A stretch of 64,000 nucleotides of DNA, taken from positions 1 through 64,000 of the IMG/VR virus record IMGVR_UViG_3300043015_002491. One strand, written 5' to 3'. The notes beneath the pieces were generated by a model that saw nothing but the letters and a program-made list of their open reading frames with translations, did not search any database and was not told the DNA's origin. The stretch's first letter is position 1; each line of letters opens with the position of its first letter. The position numbers and the translations under genes were made by a program. Shown piece after piece: positions 1 through 8,822 of the stretch. The DNA is from a virus.

Positions 1-20
1 AAACTTACTTTTCCTTTCAT
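1..20 (-). CDS. Start of a gene cut by the window edge
   Basis: An ATG at 20 begins MKGKVS and runs off the left edge. It lies 4 nt after the stop of the preceding minus-strand gene, a spacing usual in this genome. Too little is visible to name a product. Confidence 0.3.
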
Positions 21-23
21 TTT

Positions 24-593
24 CTATTCTGACATATGTTGGTAAAAATCATCTAAAAAGAATAATGGTGTTTCAGCAACAGTATTATCTGTTATGAACC
101 CACAAATAGGCATCAATGCTTTCCACATGATAAAAAATACGATGAAGAAGAATATTAATGCAGAACTATATGATGTTACAAGGTCAACTATGTTCCAAAT
201 GTAAGGGGTTAAAAAATATAAAGCTATAAATATTAACATTAATGATAAATTTAACTTACCGAAAAATAAAAGCATGTTCATACCGAATCCACTACCATCA
301 GCCCCCCAAGTCTTAAAAATTACCCAAGATAAGCCACCCAACCAAAAATCTAATAGAAAGACAAATGAAAGTATCCCACCAGTTACACAATTTTCAATTT
401 TACCCTCTTTCGTTCTTATCACATAACTTAATAAAAATAGTATTGGGAATAAAGGTCCTATAAATGGCATTAAAAATAAATACACTAAAATTTGTGCACC
501 ACCTCTATGTAATAGTTCTCTACCGAATCCCCAACCTTTTAATAAATCAAATCCTCCTTTACCATCTGGTACTAATTTATCCCAATTACTCAT
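24..593 (-). CDS. Multi-pass membrane protein, unknown function
   Basis: 189 residues with about five hydrophobic segments (roughly 35-60, 72-95, 105-127, 130-150, 150-170) after a short polar N-terminus, so it is predicted to sit in the cytoplasmic membrane. No catalytic motif is seen. It is first in its own unit: about 30-65 bases upstream there is a candidate promoter (TTTGG, then TATATTGCA) of host type. It could be a holin-like or superinfection-exclusion protein, but nothing in the sequence decides this. Confidence 0.75.
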   Translation of the reverse strand: MSNWDKLVPDGKGGFDLLKGWGFGRELLHRGGAQILVYLFLMPFIGPLFPILFLLSYVIRTKEGKIENCVTGGILSFVFLLDFWLGGLSWVIFKTWGADGSGFGMNMLLFFGKLNLSLMLIFIALYFLTPYIWNIVDLVTSYSSALIFFFIVFFIMWKALMPICGFITDNTVAETPLFFLDDFYQHMSE

Positions 594-669
594 AATATTA
601 TTTTTTTATTTGTTTAATACTGCAATATACGAAAAGTATTTTAATCTACCAAATATTTTTCAATTTTTT

Positions 670-1404
670 TTAAAACTTTATACCATTTCTAGTATAAAGA
701 AGTTCTTTAACCGTCCTCATACCCTTAGTAGCAACATTCTCAATCTTACTGATTGGTCTGTGAACATCAAAGTAACTTACTGGTTGTGGGTCAATATAGA
801 ATACTTCAGCATCCACACTAACATTATTAATCATGTCAATAGTGTAACCTATTTGGAAACTACATCCGACAATAATCACATAATCAGCATTCATTAAAGC
901 TTCATAAGCATCCTCCATGTTAAATGGGTATTCACCAAATAAAACAGTATGTGGTCTTAATTGACTACCATGTTCATCATCCTTATCACCAACATTTATC
1001 TCACCATAACCAATATCATATAACTTGGCCTTATGAGCAACTTGTGGTATATAATATGAACTACGAGCCTTAGTCAATTCCCCATGTAAATGTAATATGT
1101 TCTTCGAACCAGCTCTCTCATGTAAGTCGTCAACATTTTGAGTGATAACGGTAACATCAAAGAATTCTTCTAACTCAACGATATCTAAGTGTGCTTGATT
1201 AGGTTCAGCATCTGGTAACATCTTTCTAAGCATGTTATGGAATTCTAAAACCTTTTCTTTATCATTTTTCCAAGCTTCAGTCGTTGCAACTTCTTCAATC
1301 TTGTAATTATACCAAAGACCATCATTGGTATCTCTGAACGTGGCTACGTTACTCTCTGCGGAAACACCAGCTCCTGTAAATACTACAATCCTTTTTCCAC
1401 TCAT
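670..1404 (-). CDS. SIR2-family protein (sirtuin-like NAD-dependent deacylase or NADase)
   Basis: 244 residues, normal length for a bacterial sirtuin. NAD-binding signatures are clear: FTGAGVSAESNVATFRD near residue 9, TQNVDDLHERAG with the catalytic-region H near 118, LHLHGEL, LRPHTVLFGE and VGCSFQIG. Two features depart from CobB-type enzymes: the two CxxC zinc-binding pairs are absent, and the acyl-lysine pocket Y-x-x-R reads H-x-x-L. Sirtuins use NAD to deacylate lysines, but Zn-less SIR2 folds also act as NAD hydrolases in defence systems. Its start overlaps the upstream HAD-like gene by ATGA, so the two are co-translated. Family assignment is firm, substrate is not. Confidence 0.85.
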   Translation of the reverse strand: MSGKRIVVFTGAGVSAESNVATFRDTNDGLWYNYKIEEVATTEAWKNDKEKVLEFHNMLRKMLPDAEPNQAHLDIVELEEFFDVTVITQNVDDLHERAGSKNILHLHGELTKARSSYYIPQVAHKAKLYDIGYGEINVGDKDDEHGSQLRPHTVLFGEYPFNMEDAYEALMNADYVIIVGCSFQIGYTIDMINNVSVDAEVFYIDPQPVSYFDVHRPISKIENVATKGMRTVKELLYTRNGIKF

Positions 1405-1859
1405 ATCTCATTTTCTTTTACAATATCATAAAACTTTAGAGTTCTAGCTACTTCATACCAATCATTCTCCGCATCAAACCCAGCCTTATCTTCAAATAAT
1501 ACATTGAAGTAAAACTTCTTCTCGTAATAACCATAACCATCACGGTCTGTAAGTACCTCTGGATTCTCATTTACATACTTGAAATGAATACCATTAGCTT
1601 CGAATAATTCCTTATACTGCTCAATTTCATGTGGGTGTGAGCAAGTATATATAATCATTACAATATCATCTCTCTTTGATATTTCTTGTAACACTTGTTT
1701 CGCAAATGGATAAAACTCACTTGGTATGTTACCACTCTCGTAATTTGGTTTTATAATTGTTGAATGTAAATCAAAAGCCCAATAGGTAAAACCCCAAGAT
1801 TCATGCTTTTTCATAGCACCGAAATGATTTTTTTCAATTGACCATGCTATTCCACCCAT
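1401..1859 (-). CDS. HAD-like phosphatase
   Basis: 152 residues. The segment AFDLHSTI near residue 28 sits where HAD enzymes carry DxDxT, and IIYTCSHP around 70 resembles HAD motif II, with NVLFEDKAGF in place of motif IV. The second motif-I Asp is His, which may alter or abolish phosphotransfer. HAD enzymes act on phosphate esters such as nucleotides; no substrate can be named. It precedes the sirtuin gene by an ATGA overlap. Confidence 0.6.
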   Translation of the reverse strand: MGGIAWSIEKNHFGAMKKHESWGFTYWAFDLHSTIIKPNYESGNIPSEFYPFAKQVLQEISKRDDIVMIIYTCSHPHEIEQYKELFEANGIHFKYVNENPEVLTDRDGYGYYEKKFYFNVLFEDKAGFDAENDWYEVARTLKFYDIVKENEI

Positions 1860-1870
1860 AATTAATTGTT

Positions 1871-2059
1871 TTATTTATTAAAAATTTGTTTAAAATCAGA
1901 CGTATTCATTAATAAGAATACATCATTATGTTCAAATAATACTTGACTACCAGTGTAAGTAATCTTTTTAGGTTCATACTTTAACAATTCCTCAATTGTC
2001 ATATTTCTTTCACCTTGGTTGGAAACTCCAACTGTAATTGTTTGTTTTGTCTCTGCCAT
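1871..2059 (-). CDS. Small protein, unknown function
   Basis: 62 residues, beginning MAETKQTITV, with no recognised domain. The ATG lies 4 nt after a TATATTTG promoter box at 2064-2071, so the message is probably leaderless and the start is well fixed. It is first gene of the operon that continues with the HAD-like and sirtuin genes. Confidence 0.65.
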   Translation of the reverse strand: MAETKQTITVGVSNQGERNMTIEELLKYEPKKITYTGSQVLFEHNDVFLLMNTSDFKQIFNK

Positions 2060-2098
2060 AACACAAATATAGTAAATTAATCTTATTTATACAACTTT

Positions 2099-2275
2099 TT
2101 ATTTAAGAATGTTAATTGTCCCATCTTTCCAATGTTCTACAATCCTCCCTTCCTTATCCATGTAAATCTTAGGTAACCCTTTACCCCAAGTATCTTCCTC
2201 AACTTGTTTAGCAAAATCCTTTTGGAATTGCTCTGACATTAAATATTCATTTATTGGGTCTTTATCTTCACTCAT
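2099..2275 (-). CDS. Small acidic protein, unknown function
   Basis: 58 residues from the ATG at 2275 (MSEDKDPINEY). A longer reading exists upstream but would lie inside the dCMP deaminase gene; the chosen ATG starts 1 nt after that gene's stop codon, which fits the tight packing here. The C-terminal half (YMDKEGRIVEHWKDGTI) looks like a single beta hairpin. Function unknown. Confidence 0.6.
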   Translation of the reverse strand: MSEDKDPINEYLMSEQFQKDFAKQVEEDTWGKGLPKIYMDKEGRIVEHWKDGTINILK

Positions 2276-2276
2276 C

Positions 2277-2861
2277 CTATAATGGTTTATAATATTCTTT
2301 ACAATGGTCACATTGACTATAACACTTCCTATCACCCTCAATCTCACTCTGACAATAACTATAGTTCAATGAAGTCCAAACTACATCAACACCACACTCT
2401 CTGAACATTGTTATTGATTCAACCCATGACTCACCCCACTTATGATGATTGAAGTCTGGCTTAGGTGAATATATCTTACTTATACCAGATTGGATAATCG
2501 CTCTAGCACAATCAACACATGGGAAATATGTACAATACATTCTCGCACCATTAATATTAATACCAAGTCTGGCTGCTTTATAGATAGCATTACGTTCAGC
2601 ATGTTCTGTCCACATATACTTCATAGGTCTTTCATACCTACGTTGGTCTGTATCGTCATCAGCACCTCTAGGGAATCCATTATAACCAACAGTTAACTCT
2701 GTATTCTCCTTGTCATGAACAATTACAGCACCAGTTTGTGTGTTCTTATCTTTTGACCATTCAGCAACTGTTTCAGCCAAATCCATAAACCTATAATCCC
2801 ACTTAGTTAGATTAGGTTCATTTTTACCACATTTACAGTCAGTACATTTACATTCTCCCAT
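2277..2861 (-). CDS. Deoxycytidylate deaminase
   Basis: 194 residues. Zn-dependent deaminase motifs are complete: TEHAERN (HAE, near residue 95) and FPCVDCA (PCxxC, near 114). Enzymes of this family turn dCMP into dUMP, feeding dTTP synthesis. The N-terminus is Cys-rich (CKCTDCKCG) and the C-terminus holds further Cys residues (CDHCKEY), which probably bind a second zinc as in T4 dCMP deaminase. Its start overlaps the preceding phosphoesterase stop by one base (TAATG). With DHFR and dNMP kinase elsewhere in the window it belongs to phage nucleotide supply. Confidence 0.92.
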   Translation of the reverse strand: MGECKCTDCKCGKNEPNLTKWDYRFMDLAETVAEWSKDKNTQTGAVIVHDKENTELTVGYNGFPRGADDDTDQRRYERPMKYMWTEHAERNAIYKAARLGININGARMYCTYFPCVDCARAIIQSGISKIYSPKPDFNHHKWGESWVESITMFRECGVDVVWTSLNYSYCQSEIEGDRKCYSQCDHCKEYYKPL

Positions 2862-3484
2862 TACTTACTCTTTATTCTTTCTAAATTTCTTTGTGTTATT
2901 ATTTCTTTGACCCTTTGATATGATATTGGATAAAAGTCATGTGAATCAACACCCACATCAAATTGGTTTGGTGACAAATTAGGGCTATTATCAAGCATAC
3001 CATGAACGTGTCCGAACAGTTGCCATGCACCTCTATGACTTCTATTATATGTCATCATCGTATAATGACATAACACAATAGGTTGAAACCCATCACTAAC
3101 CTCATCATCATTTACCTTAATCTCAAGTAACTCATAGATACCACCATCAAATTCATCTCTATTAAAAGCCTTACTCATAACAGTTTTCTCATGATTACCC
3201 TTAATCAATACCTTATGTCCGTTAAGACTTTGAAGGATATGATGACAATCCTTTTCTCTCCCCAGTGCAAAGTCACCAAGACAGAAGATAAGGTCGTCTT
3301 CACCAACAACACTATTCCAGTTGTTAACCAATGTTTGGTTCATTTCCTTTGTGTCTTCAAATGGTCTTTCACAATACTTGATTATGTTAGCATGTAAGAA
3401 ATGTGGGTCCGAAGTGAACCATATTCTATCCGCTGGAAGACCACCAAAGTTAAAGGGAAAATTATCTTTTTTACTGTATTCCAT
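2861..3484 (-). CDS. Calcineurin-like metallophosphoesterase
   Basis: 207 residues with the usual metal-binding series: TSDPHFLHANII (D-x-H) near 30, LGDFALG near 70, KGNHEK near 97, HYTMM and GHVHG near 155-160. The family hydrolyses phosphomono- and diesters; this short form is common in phages, sometimes near RNA-repair genes. It overlaps the C-terminal end of the Thg1-like gene by 14 nt and shares one base with dCMP deaminase, so these three are a translationally coupled set. Substrate not deducible. Confidence 0.88.
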   Translation of the reverse strand: MEYSKKDNFPFNFGGLPADRIWFTSDPHFLHANIIKYCERPFEDTKEMNQTLVNNWNSVVGEDDLIFCLGDFALGREKDCHHILQSLNGHKVLIKGNHEKTVMSKAFNRDEFDGGIYELLEIKVNDDEVSDGFQPIVLCHYTMMTYNRSHRGAWQLFGHVHGMLDNSPNLSPNQFDVGVDSHDFYPISYQRVKEIITQRNLERIKSK

Positions 3485-4241
3485 CCATTTCTACCTTTTG
3501 ATTCATTCTTGGTACTAACTCACTAAACCTTTCTCTATCCTTTGTTATCCAGATAGCACCATCGACAACCCATCTAGTTCTAAGAGTACCTGGAATTTCT
3601 GCATTACCAATTTCGTATTGTTCCTTAACACACATTCTACCTCTCTTGAAACCTGTTGGTTGGTCATTCCAATTCACCCCTTTCTCCATGCACATATCTT
3701 GCATTTCAGATGTAGACTTACCATTAAGTTCTTTGTGTGAATATAATGATTGTGCAGTCATACTGATAGAGTTTCTTACAGCATCAGTTTGTCTCCAAAC
3801 AAAATAGTTTTCAACTTCAATTGGGTCAGAAATACTAAACACCCTAGAATCAAAGAATGCTAACTTTTTAGTGATTCCATTATCCCTCATATATTCATTG
3901 AAGAATGCAGTAGCCATACTAGCTGTGATACTTGCAATCTTCTGAATGTTGTTATCGAAGTATGCGCTTGTTGTAATCTTATCAAAGTCTGTAAGTAACA
4001 AGCTAATCTCATCTGACTGAACATAACCTACCTTACAACCTTGTACATTCTCACAAAGCATCTTTGTAGTATAATCCATTGCATCCATCAAAAACTTATC
4101 GTATGGTCTTTCAAAACCCTTTGTAAATGTGTGGAATGCTTTACCATCAAGTCTGATAAGTGTATATGTTCTTCTTGGAAGGAAGTACTTAGTTCTACTT
4201 TCGTACTGTTCCTTCATGCGTGTTCCTAATGCGTCTTTCAT
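3471..4241 (-). CDS. Thg1-like 3'-5' tRNA polymerase
   Basis: 256 residues, the usual Thg1 size. Signature RLDGKAFHTFTKGFERPYD near 30-48 carries one metal Asp, and GYVQSDEISLLL near 75 carries the other with the SDE motif. Thg1 adds a G at position -1 of tRNA-His; bacterial and phage Thg1-like proteins instead use a template to repair truncated tRNA 5' ends in the 3'-to-5' direction. The window's tRNA-His (38131-38203) already encodes G-1 opposite C73, so repair is the likelier task. It overlaps the next gene by ATGA. Confidence 0.9.
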   Translation of the reverse strand: MKDALGTRMKEQYESRTKYFLPRRTYTLIRLDGKAFHTFTKGFERPYDKFLMDAMDYTTKMLCENVQGCKVGYVQSDEISLLLTDFDKITTSAYFDNNIQKIASITASMATAFFNEYMRDNGITKKLAFFDSRVFSISDPIEVENYFVWRQTDAVRNSISMTAQSLYSHKELNGKSTSEMQDMCMEKGVNWNDQPTGFKRGRMCVKEQYEIGNAEIPGTLRTRWVVDGAIWITKDRERFSELVPRMNQKVEMDGIQ

Positions 4242-4582
4242 AGTTTTTCTTTTTTAATTTTATTCCAACCGATACTTAAAACGTATCTAGTTCCTTTTGT
4301 TATTTTTGTTACATGATGTTCTACAACATCTGGTCTAAACTTAAAGTATCTACCTCTTTGTTCAACACCATTTATATAAAACTTTCCACCATCTTTAGGT
4401 TTCTTAAGTATTAAATTAATTCTATGATGTTCATGGAATGGTATGATAGCTGAATCAATGTGTTTTGGTATTTCACTACCTTCTGGATATTTCAATAAAT
4501 AAACATCAAACTTAAATCTCTTTGAGTTGATGATACACTTTTTCATATATCCAGTTTTCTGTCTACCTTCTTCCCATTTCAT
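4238..4582 (-). CDS. 2-oxoglutarate/Fe(II)-dependent oxygenase-like protein
   Basis: 114 residues with a compact double-stranded beta-helix pattern: PKHID near 39 gives H and D of the Fe triad, VEHHVTKI near 88 gives the distal H, and KGTRYVLSIGW supplies the Arg that would hold 2-oxoglutarate. Small phage proteins of this type hydroxylate nucleic acids, tRNA or peptides. The ATG is 4 nt after TATATTTG (4587-4594), so a leaderless start is likely, and this gene heads the operon with Thg1, phosphoesterase and dCMP deaminase. Confidence 0.65.
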   Translation of the reverse strand: MKWEEGRQKTGYMKKCIINSKRFKFDVYLLKYPEGSEIPKHIDSAIIPFHEHHRINLILKKPKDGGKFYINGVEQRGRYFKFRPDVVEHHVTKITKGTRYVLSIGWNKIKKEKL

Positions 4583-4654
4583 ATGACAAATATATACAAA
4601 AAAAGGGAAACAAACAAGTGCTTCCCAATTTTTTTCAAAAAAAAATGAATTAAT

Positions 4655-6241
4655 TTAATAAACTGCTTTCACACTTACTGTATGATTAGTAGTTACCTTA
4701 GCTCTTTCTCTAATTTCTTCGAACTTAGCTTCATTATAAAGTACACCGTTCTCGAATACTAATTGTAACTCATCCTCAGCTTCGTTAAACCCTTCATCAC
4801 TAGATGTAAGTGTCTTATAACCAGTTTGAGTTTTAACTAACTTCAAGTCACCCTTCTTAGACTTCTTAAATGATTTAGTGATGTTACCATCAGCATCAAT
4901 TTCAGTTGGAGACTTAACCACATCTCTTTCCTCACCATTAACGATTGCGAAACAAGCCTTTACAGCGAAGTTTTGAGTGTCTCTGTTGATGTCAGCTTGT
5001 AAAAGCTTTCCACCCATACCTAATGCTAAGTTCTCTGCTGAGATACCTTCTTCTCTAAACATCTCGTATATTTCTCCAATTGAGTTGATATTTACACCAT
5101 CACCTTGGATTACTCTAACTTGTGGAGGTAGTACCTTATATCCCTTAGAGTTAGTTGTATAACCAAACTTATCGAAAAGGATTCTGAAAATCTCCTTAAG
5201 AGTATTAATTACGTGTCCAGAATCTGGTCTGATTACTAATTGATTTCCTGGCTCTGCTGGCCTTGAAAGAATCTTATCTCTAAGTCTATCACCCCAGTAC
5301 TTAGATACTGCTCTGATAATGTTATAAGAATCAGATACACAAGCTACGATACCAGTTGGGTATCTGTCTAATACCGCTTCCATGATATCAGCTTCACCTT
5401 CTTCACCTCTCAATGTCATAATTGAATGTTCAGTTGCTGGTATTGAAAGACCATATACTCTTTCTGTGTTATAGAATTCACAGATTCCCTTAGAAGCGAT
5501 AGTTGTATCAGAACCTAAGAAGTTAACTAAGTGTGCAGAACCACCGTTTCTTGCTGATTGTACAGAAGACACACCTCTGAATCCAAAGTCATTAAGTACG
5601 AAGTCCATAGATAATTCCTTAATATCTTCTGGTAAATCAGTTGTATCATCGAATGCTTTTCTAACAATCTTTCTAACTTCTCTTGAAAGTGTTGCTACTG
5701 TAATAGGATACCACACTTGTAATAATAGTGTTTCTAAGAAGTTAGTCACCCAGTAGCACTTATCGTCAGTATTTTCAATTGTTAATAGTACGTTTTTAAC
5801 ACCAACTACGGAACCCTCTGGTACAGCTTTAATCCTAACTGGTAACTTACCACCATGTTCTTTGATAATGTATTCAAACTTAGCTCTATCAAATACATCA
5901 GTTCTTCCGAATACACCATGTAAGTAAGCTTCAGCTTCATCTAACTCTTCAGTTGTGATAGCAACACCTTCTAAGTATTCCTTAAGGAAGATTTGTAACC
6001 CATAGAATACAGTTTCATCGAATTTTCCACCTCTTGATTCTAAATAAGATTTAATCTTAGTTGTACCCTTATCATAGAATGAGTGATGTGAGTATTTGTA
6101 TGCATCTCCAAGTAATGCTAAGTTATTTGGTTTGTCAAGTGCTTTTTCAATAAGTCCTTGAAGTCCTTCGATTGAAGCAAAGTCTTTGTTCTTAATAGCT
6201 TCGACCAATCTTTCTTTAATTTGTGTTTGTAAACTTTTCAT
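4655..6241 (-). CDS. nampt: Nicotinamide phosphoribosyltransferase
   Basis: 528 residues. It joins nicotinamide and PRPP to make NMN. Hallmarks: GDAYKYSHH near 44-52, SYLESRGG, PATEHS (catalytic-loop His), RPDSGHVINTL near 340, and QGDGVN with GMGG near 380-410, matching human NAMPT order. Against cellular enzymes it has about 40 extra N-terminal residues, MKSLQTQIKERLVEA followed by a helical stretch, which resemble the N-terminal tags of other proteins here and contain LVE, a possible prohead-protease site. The neighbour downstream is an NMN adenylyltransferase, so the pair can remake NAD from nicotinamide. Confidence 0.95.
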   Translation of the reverse strand: MKSLQTQIKERLVEAIKNKDFASIEGLQGLIEKALDKPNNLALLGDAYKYSHHSFYDKGTTKIKSYLESRGGKFDETVFYGLQIFLKEYLEGVAITTEELDEAEAYLHGVFGRTDVFDRAKFEYIIKEHGGKLPVRIKAVPEGSVVGVKNVLLTIENTDDKCYWVTNFLETLLLQVWYPITVATLSREVRKIVRKAFDDTTDLPEDIKELSMDFVLNDFGFRGVSSVQSARNGGSAHLVNFLGSDTTIASKGICEFYNTERVYGLSIPATEHSIMTLRGEEGEADIMEAVLDRYPTGIVACVSDSYNIIRAVSKYWGDRLRDKILSRPAEPGNQLVIRPDSGHVINTLKEIFRILFDKFGYTTNSKGYKVLPPQVRVIQGDGVNINSIGEIYEMFREEGISAENLALGMGGKLLQADINRDTQNFAVKACFAIVNGEERDVVKSPTEIDADGNITKSFKKSKKGDLKLVKTQTGYKTLTSSDEGFNEAEDELQLVFENGVLYNEAKFEEIRERAKVTTNHTVSVKAVY

Positions 6242-6266
6242 ATTATAAACTTTTATATAAAAATTA

Positions 6267-7268
6267 TTATTTAATTATTCCTTGTTCTGTTTTAACCATT
6301 CTTTCTAAAACCTTTACAAGTTTCCCAAAGAATTCTAAGTGTTCTGGTACTATCATTTTAGCATATACTTCATAGTCAAGTACATCCTCTATTGGAAACC
6401 AAATAACTTCTTCGATATCATCACCACCCTTTGGATTACCAGCCATCTTAGTGGCTAAGAAGAGAGTACTAAAGATTTCACTGTCTTCTTTAGCATGCCT
6501 CCAATCCTTAATCTTACCACTACATATGTATTTAAGTTCACTAGCTGATTCACATACACTAATACCTGGCGCTTCTTCATGAAGTTCTTTAAGTGCTGCG
6601 GTTTCGTAACTATCATCAGTCACTTCAACGTGACCACCAATAAATCTATATTGATTTTCACCTGGTTTTCTACCCAGAAGTATTGAACTTGTTGTTGGGT
6701 CATATACCACAATATCAGCACATGGCATGATAACTGGATATCTACCATAATTAGCATATACCACACCCTTCCTAAAATCTGTTGAATCTATAATTTCTTT
6801 TGACACTTCATCCCTAACCTTACTACCAGATATATCTACATCATTACCAATTAACTCAACTGTTTGGTATTTGCCATGGTAGTATGGTATAAATGAGTCT
6901 CTACCACCATAAAGTAAGAATGTTCTTTTACCGTATGGTTCTTGAATCTTTTGGTCAAGGATATATGACCAAGTTTCATTACTTCTTTGGTCTCTCATTG
7001 GTAGGATTGTTATTTCTGGATATTCTTTTTGAATCATAGCTTTTCTAGCCGCAAATTCTAAAGGATTTCTTTTAGTATTTTCTACAACTGGAATACCTAA
7101 AAATATAATAACTTTTTTGTGATTTTGACACACAGTATCAATTAACTCTTTATGTACTGGGTGTAATTCTGGTACTTGCATGCGTGAGACAATAACTCCA
7201 ACCTCGTAGTCGTTAACATTAATAACTGGGGGGATGTTTAACTCAATGTGTTCGTCTTTATAATCCAT
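6267..7268 (-). CDS. Bifunctional NMN adenylyltransferase / Nudix hydrolase
   Basis: 333 residues from the ATG at 7268 (MDYKDEHIEL). The N-terminal domain is a nucleotidyltransferase: SRMQVPELHPVH near 30 stands for the HxGH motif (here HPVH) and DISGSKVRDE near 170 for the ISxTxxR motif. The C-terminal Nudix domain has GGHVEV and KELHEEAPG near 245-260, a slightly irregular Nudix box. It makes NAD from NMN and ATP; the Nudix half usually hydrolyses ADP-ribose. A TATATTTG box at 7287-7294 is 18 nt from the start and a terminator lies just upstream, so this gene begins a unit with NAMPT. Confidence 0.92.
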   Translation of the reverse strand: MDYKDEHIELNIPPVINVNDYEVGVIVSRMQVPELHPVHKELIDTVCQNHKKVIIFLGIPVVENTKRNPLEFAARKAMIQKEYPEITILPMRDQRSNETWSYILDQKIQEPYGKRTFLLYGGRDSFIPYYHGKYQTVELIGNDVDISGSKVRDEVSKEIIDSTDFRKGVVYANYGRYPVIMPCADIVVYDPTTSSILLGRKPGENQYRFIGGHVEVTDDSYETAALKELHEEAPGISVCESASELKYICSGKIKDWRHAKEDSEIFSTLFLATKMAGNPKGGDDIEEVIWFPIEDVLDYEVYAKMIVPEHLEFFGKLVKVLERMVKTEQGIIK

Positions 7269-7339
7269 ATTTTTAAATCGTTTTAACAAATATAGGTAAA
7301 AAAAAAGGAACCCGCAAGGATTCCATTATTTTTTTTTAT

Positions 7340-7924
7340 TTATTTTTCGAGTTTATTTTTCAACTCTTGTAAAGCACTCAAATCACCAAGCGCAAATGTT
7401 GCTCTACCTTCAGCTTCTTTACGTTTTTTATTAACAATCTTTTTAACTTCTTCATCTTCAATACCATCAGCTCTACTAATGAAATTCTCTTTGTTAATAC
7501 CTTTAAGTAACCACCCAATGTGTTTGTCACCCTTCATAAACCTAGTTAATACCCAATCATAAAATACAACATACGTTTGAGAAGACATATACGTTGTTGT
7601 ATTTGCACCTTGAACCGCTAAGTGTTTACCATCAATTAATTTCTTAATAGGTGCTTCAGCTTCAACATTTGGGTTAAACATGTTGTGCATGTATTGAAAG
7701 AAATCATTCTTGAATTCTTCACTTTGAACACCCTCTAAAATATTATTAACTGAAACTAATTTATCATTAGTTATAACACACTTAAATTTACCCTTCGGTT
7801 TTACGAATACTTTCTCAACCTTATCGTTTGGGAAGTATGCTCTTACTAGGTGGTTCAAGAAATTCCTAGCTTTTTTATTTTCATAAATTTCGTCTAATTT
7901 TTTAAATACGTCTTCTCTATTCAT
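7340..7924 (-). CDS. Conserved phage-type protein, unknown function
   Basis: 194 residues, mixed alpha/beta, with a Lys-rich C-terminal helix. No catalytic motif is recognised. It follows the YqeY gene by 13 nt and is followed by a strong terminator (7304-7328), so it ends that operon. Confidence 0.6.
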   Translation of the reverse strand: MNREDVFKKLDEIYENKKARNFLNHLVRAYFPNDKVEKVFVKPKGKFKCVITNDKLVSVNNILEGVQSEEFKNDFFQYMHNMFNPNVEAEAPIKKLIDGKHLAVQGANTTTYMSSQTYVVFYDWVLTRFMKGDKHIGWLLKGINKENFISRADGIEDEEVKKIVNKKRKEAEGRATFALGDLSALQELKNKLEK

Positions 7925-7937
7925 ATAAAAGTTTTTA

Positions 7938-8324
7938 TTATTGTAATAATTCTTTAACTACTGTTGATGCTAATCTACCATCATATTGACCATTATAAGA
8001 GTCCTTTAAAAATCCCATAATTTGACCCATATTAGCGTTTTCATTTTCAGAAATATAATCAGAAACTATTTCTGTTAACTGTTCGTTTGTTAATTGTTTT
8101 GGTAAATACCCTTCAAGGATGTTTAACTCAAATTCACTTAGCGAATTTGTAGCTTCAGCTGATTTAATCATTGACTTAATCTTAGATATCACTAACGCAT
8201 CTTCTGGCGTTTTAGATTCCTTAGTAATTTCAGTCTTAAGAACCCCTAAAAAGTCCTTCTTTTCGATTTCTTTAGCTTTATAAGCTGTCATGAAATCATT
8301 GCTAATTGTTTCAATTAAATTCAT
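7938..8324 (-). CDS. GatB/YqeY-domain protein
   Basis: 128 residues. The family pattern is clear: LEGYLPKQL near 70, then NMGQIMGFLKDSYNGQYDGR and VVKELL at the end, as in YqeY. The same fold is the tail domain of GatB, where it contacts tRNA in tRNA-dependent amidotransferase. Stand-alone YqeY proteins are thought to bind tRNA, but their role is not settled. In a genome this rich in tRNA genes a tRNA-binding role is plausible. It lies 8 nt after the K/T-rich protein gene. Confidence 0.85.
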   Translation of the reverse strand: MNLIETISNDFMTAYKAKEIEKKDFLGVLKTEITKESKTPEDALVISKIKSMIKSAEATNSLSEFELNILEGYLPKQLTNEQLTEIVSDYISENENANMGQIMGFLKDSYNGQYDGRLASTVVKELLQ

Positions 8325-8332
8325 CTTTATTT

Positions 8333-8752
8333 TTATTTTAATTTTCTATAATAATGGTAACCAACGTTACCGTCAATTGCATAATAAGACCATTTTAACT
8401 CACCCTTTTGAACTCTCTCACCCATTTCAACGAATCTAGTGTTCTTAGCATTTTCACTAACCCTAACATACTCATATGTTTTATTCTTAACACTCTGAGT
8501 CGTTGTTTTTTTAACATTACCAGTACTACTTTTTTTACTACTAATAACTTTTTTAGTTGGGGGTGTCGTTTTCTTAACTGGAGTTTTTTTAACTGGTGTC
8601 GTTTTCTTACTTGTAACACTATTTTTCTTAGCTGGAGCTTTCTTAGTACTTGAACTAGACTTAGTAGATGTTTTTTTGACATTACTACTGGTCTTTGTTG
8701 TCGTAGTTTTTTTACTTCCAGTCGTTGTTGTTTTCCTTACCCTTTTAGCCAT
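8333..8752 (-). CDS. Histone-like Lys/Thr/Ser-rich protein
   Basis: 139 residues. The first 90 are low-complexity repeats of K, T, S, P and V (such as KKTTTTKTSS and PVKKTPVKKTT), strongly basic, like histone H1 tails and bacterial H1-like proteins that coat DNA. The last 45 residues form a small folded region (TYEYVRVSENAK, GYHYYRKLK). Likely role is DNA or RNA binding. A TATATTTG box is at 8767-8774, 14 nt upstream. The long overlapping reading in another frame is only a product of the repeat. Confidence 0.8.
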   Translation of the reverse strand: MAKRVRKTTTTGSKKTTTTKTSSNVKKTSTKSSSSTKKAPAKKNSVTSKKTTPVKKTPVKKTTPPTKKVISSKKSSTGNVKKTTTQSVKNKTYEYVRVSENAKNTRFVEMGERVQKGELKWSYYAIDGNVGYHYYRKLK

Positions 8753-8822
8753 TCATATTTCGTTAACAAATATACTATTATTTTTTTTAATATACAAGTT
8801 AAAACGAAAAAATCAACATTAA

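Noticed and set aside
610-897. Plus-strand open frame opposite the sirtuin gene
   Set aside because: Begins with TTG, lies against a clear gene, and its translation has no domain-like composition.
8395-8682. Long second reading frame inside the K/T/S-rich gene
   Set aside because: It comes from the repeated AAA/ACA-type codons; its product is a random-looking Leu/Lys repeat with no start signal.
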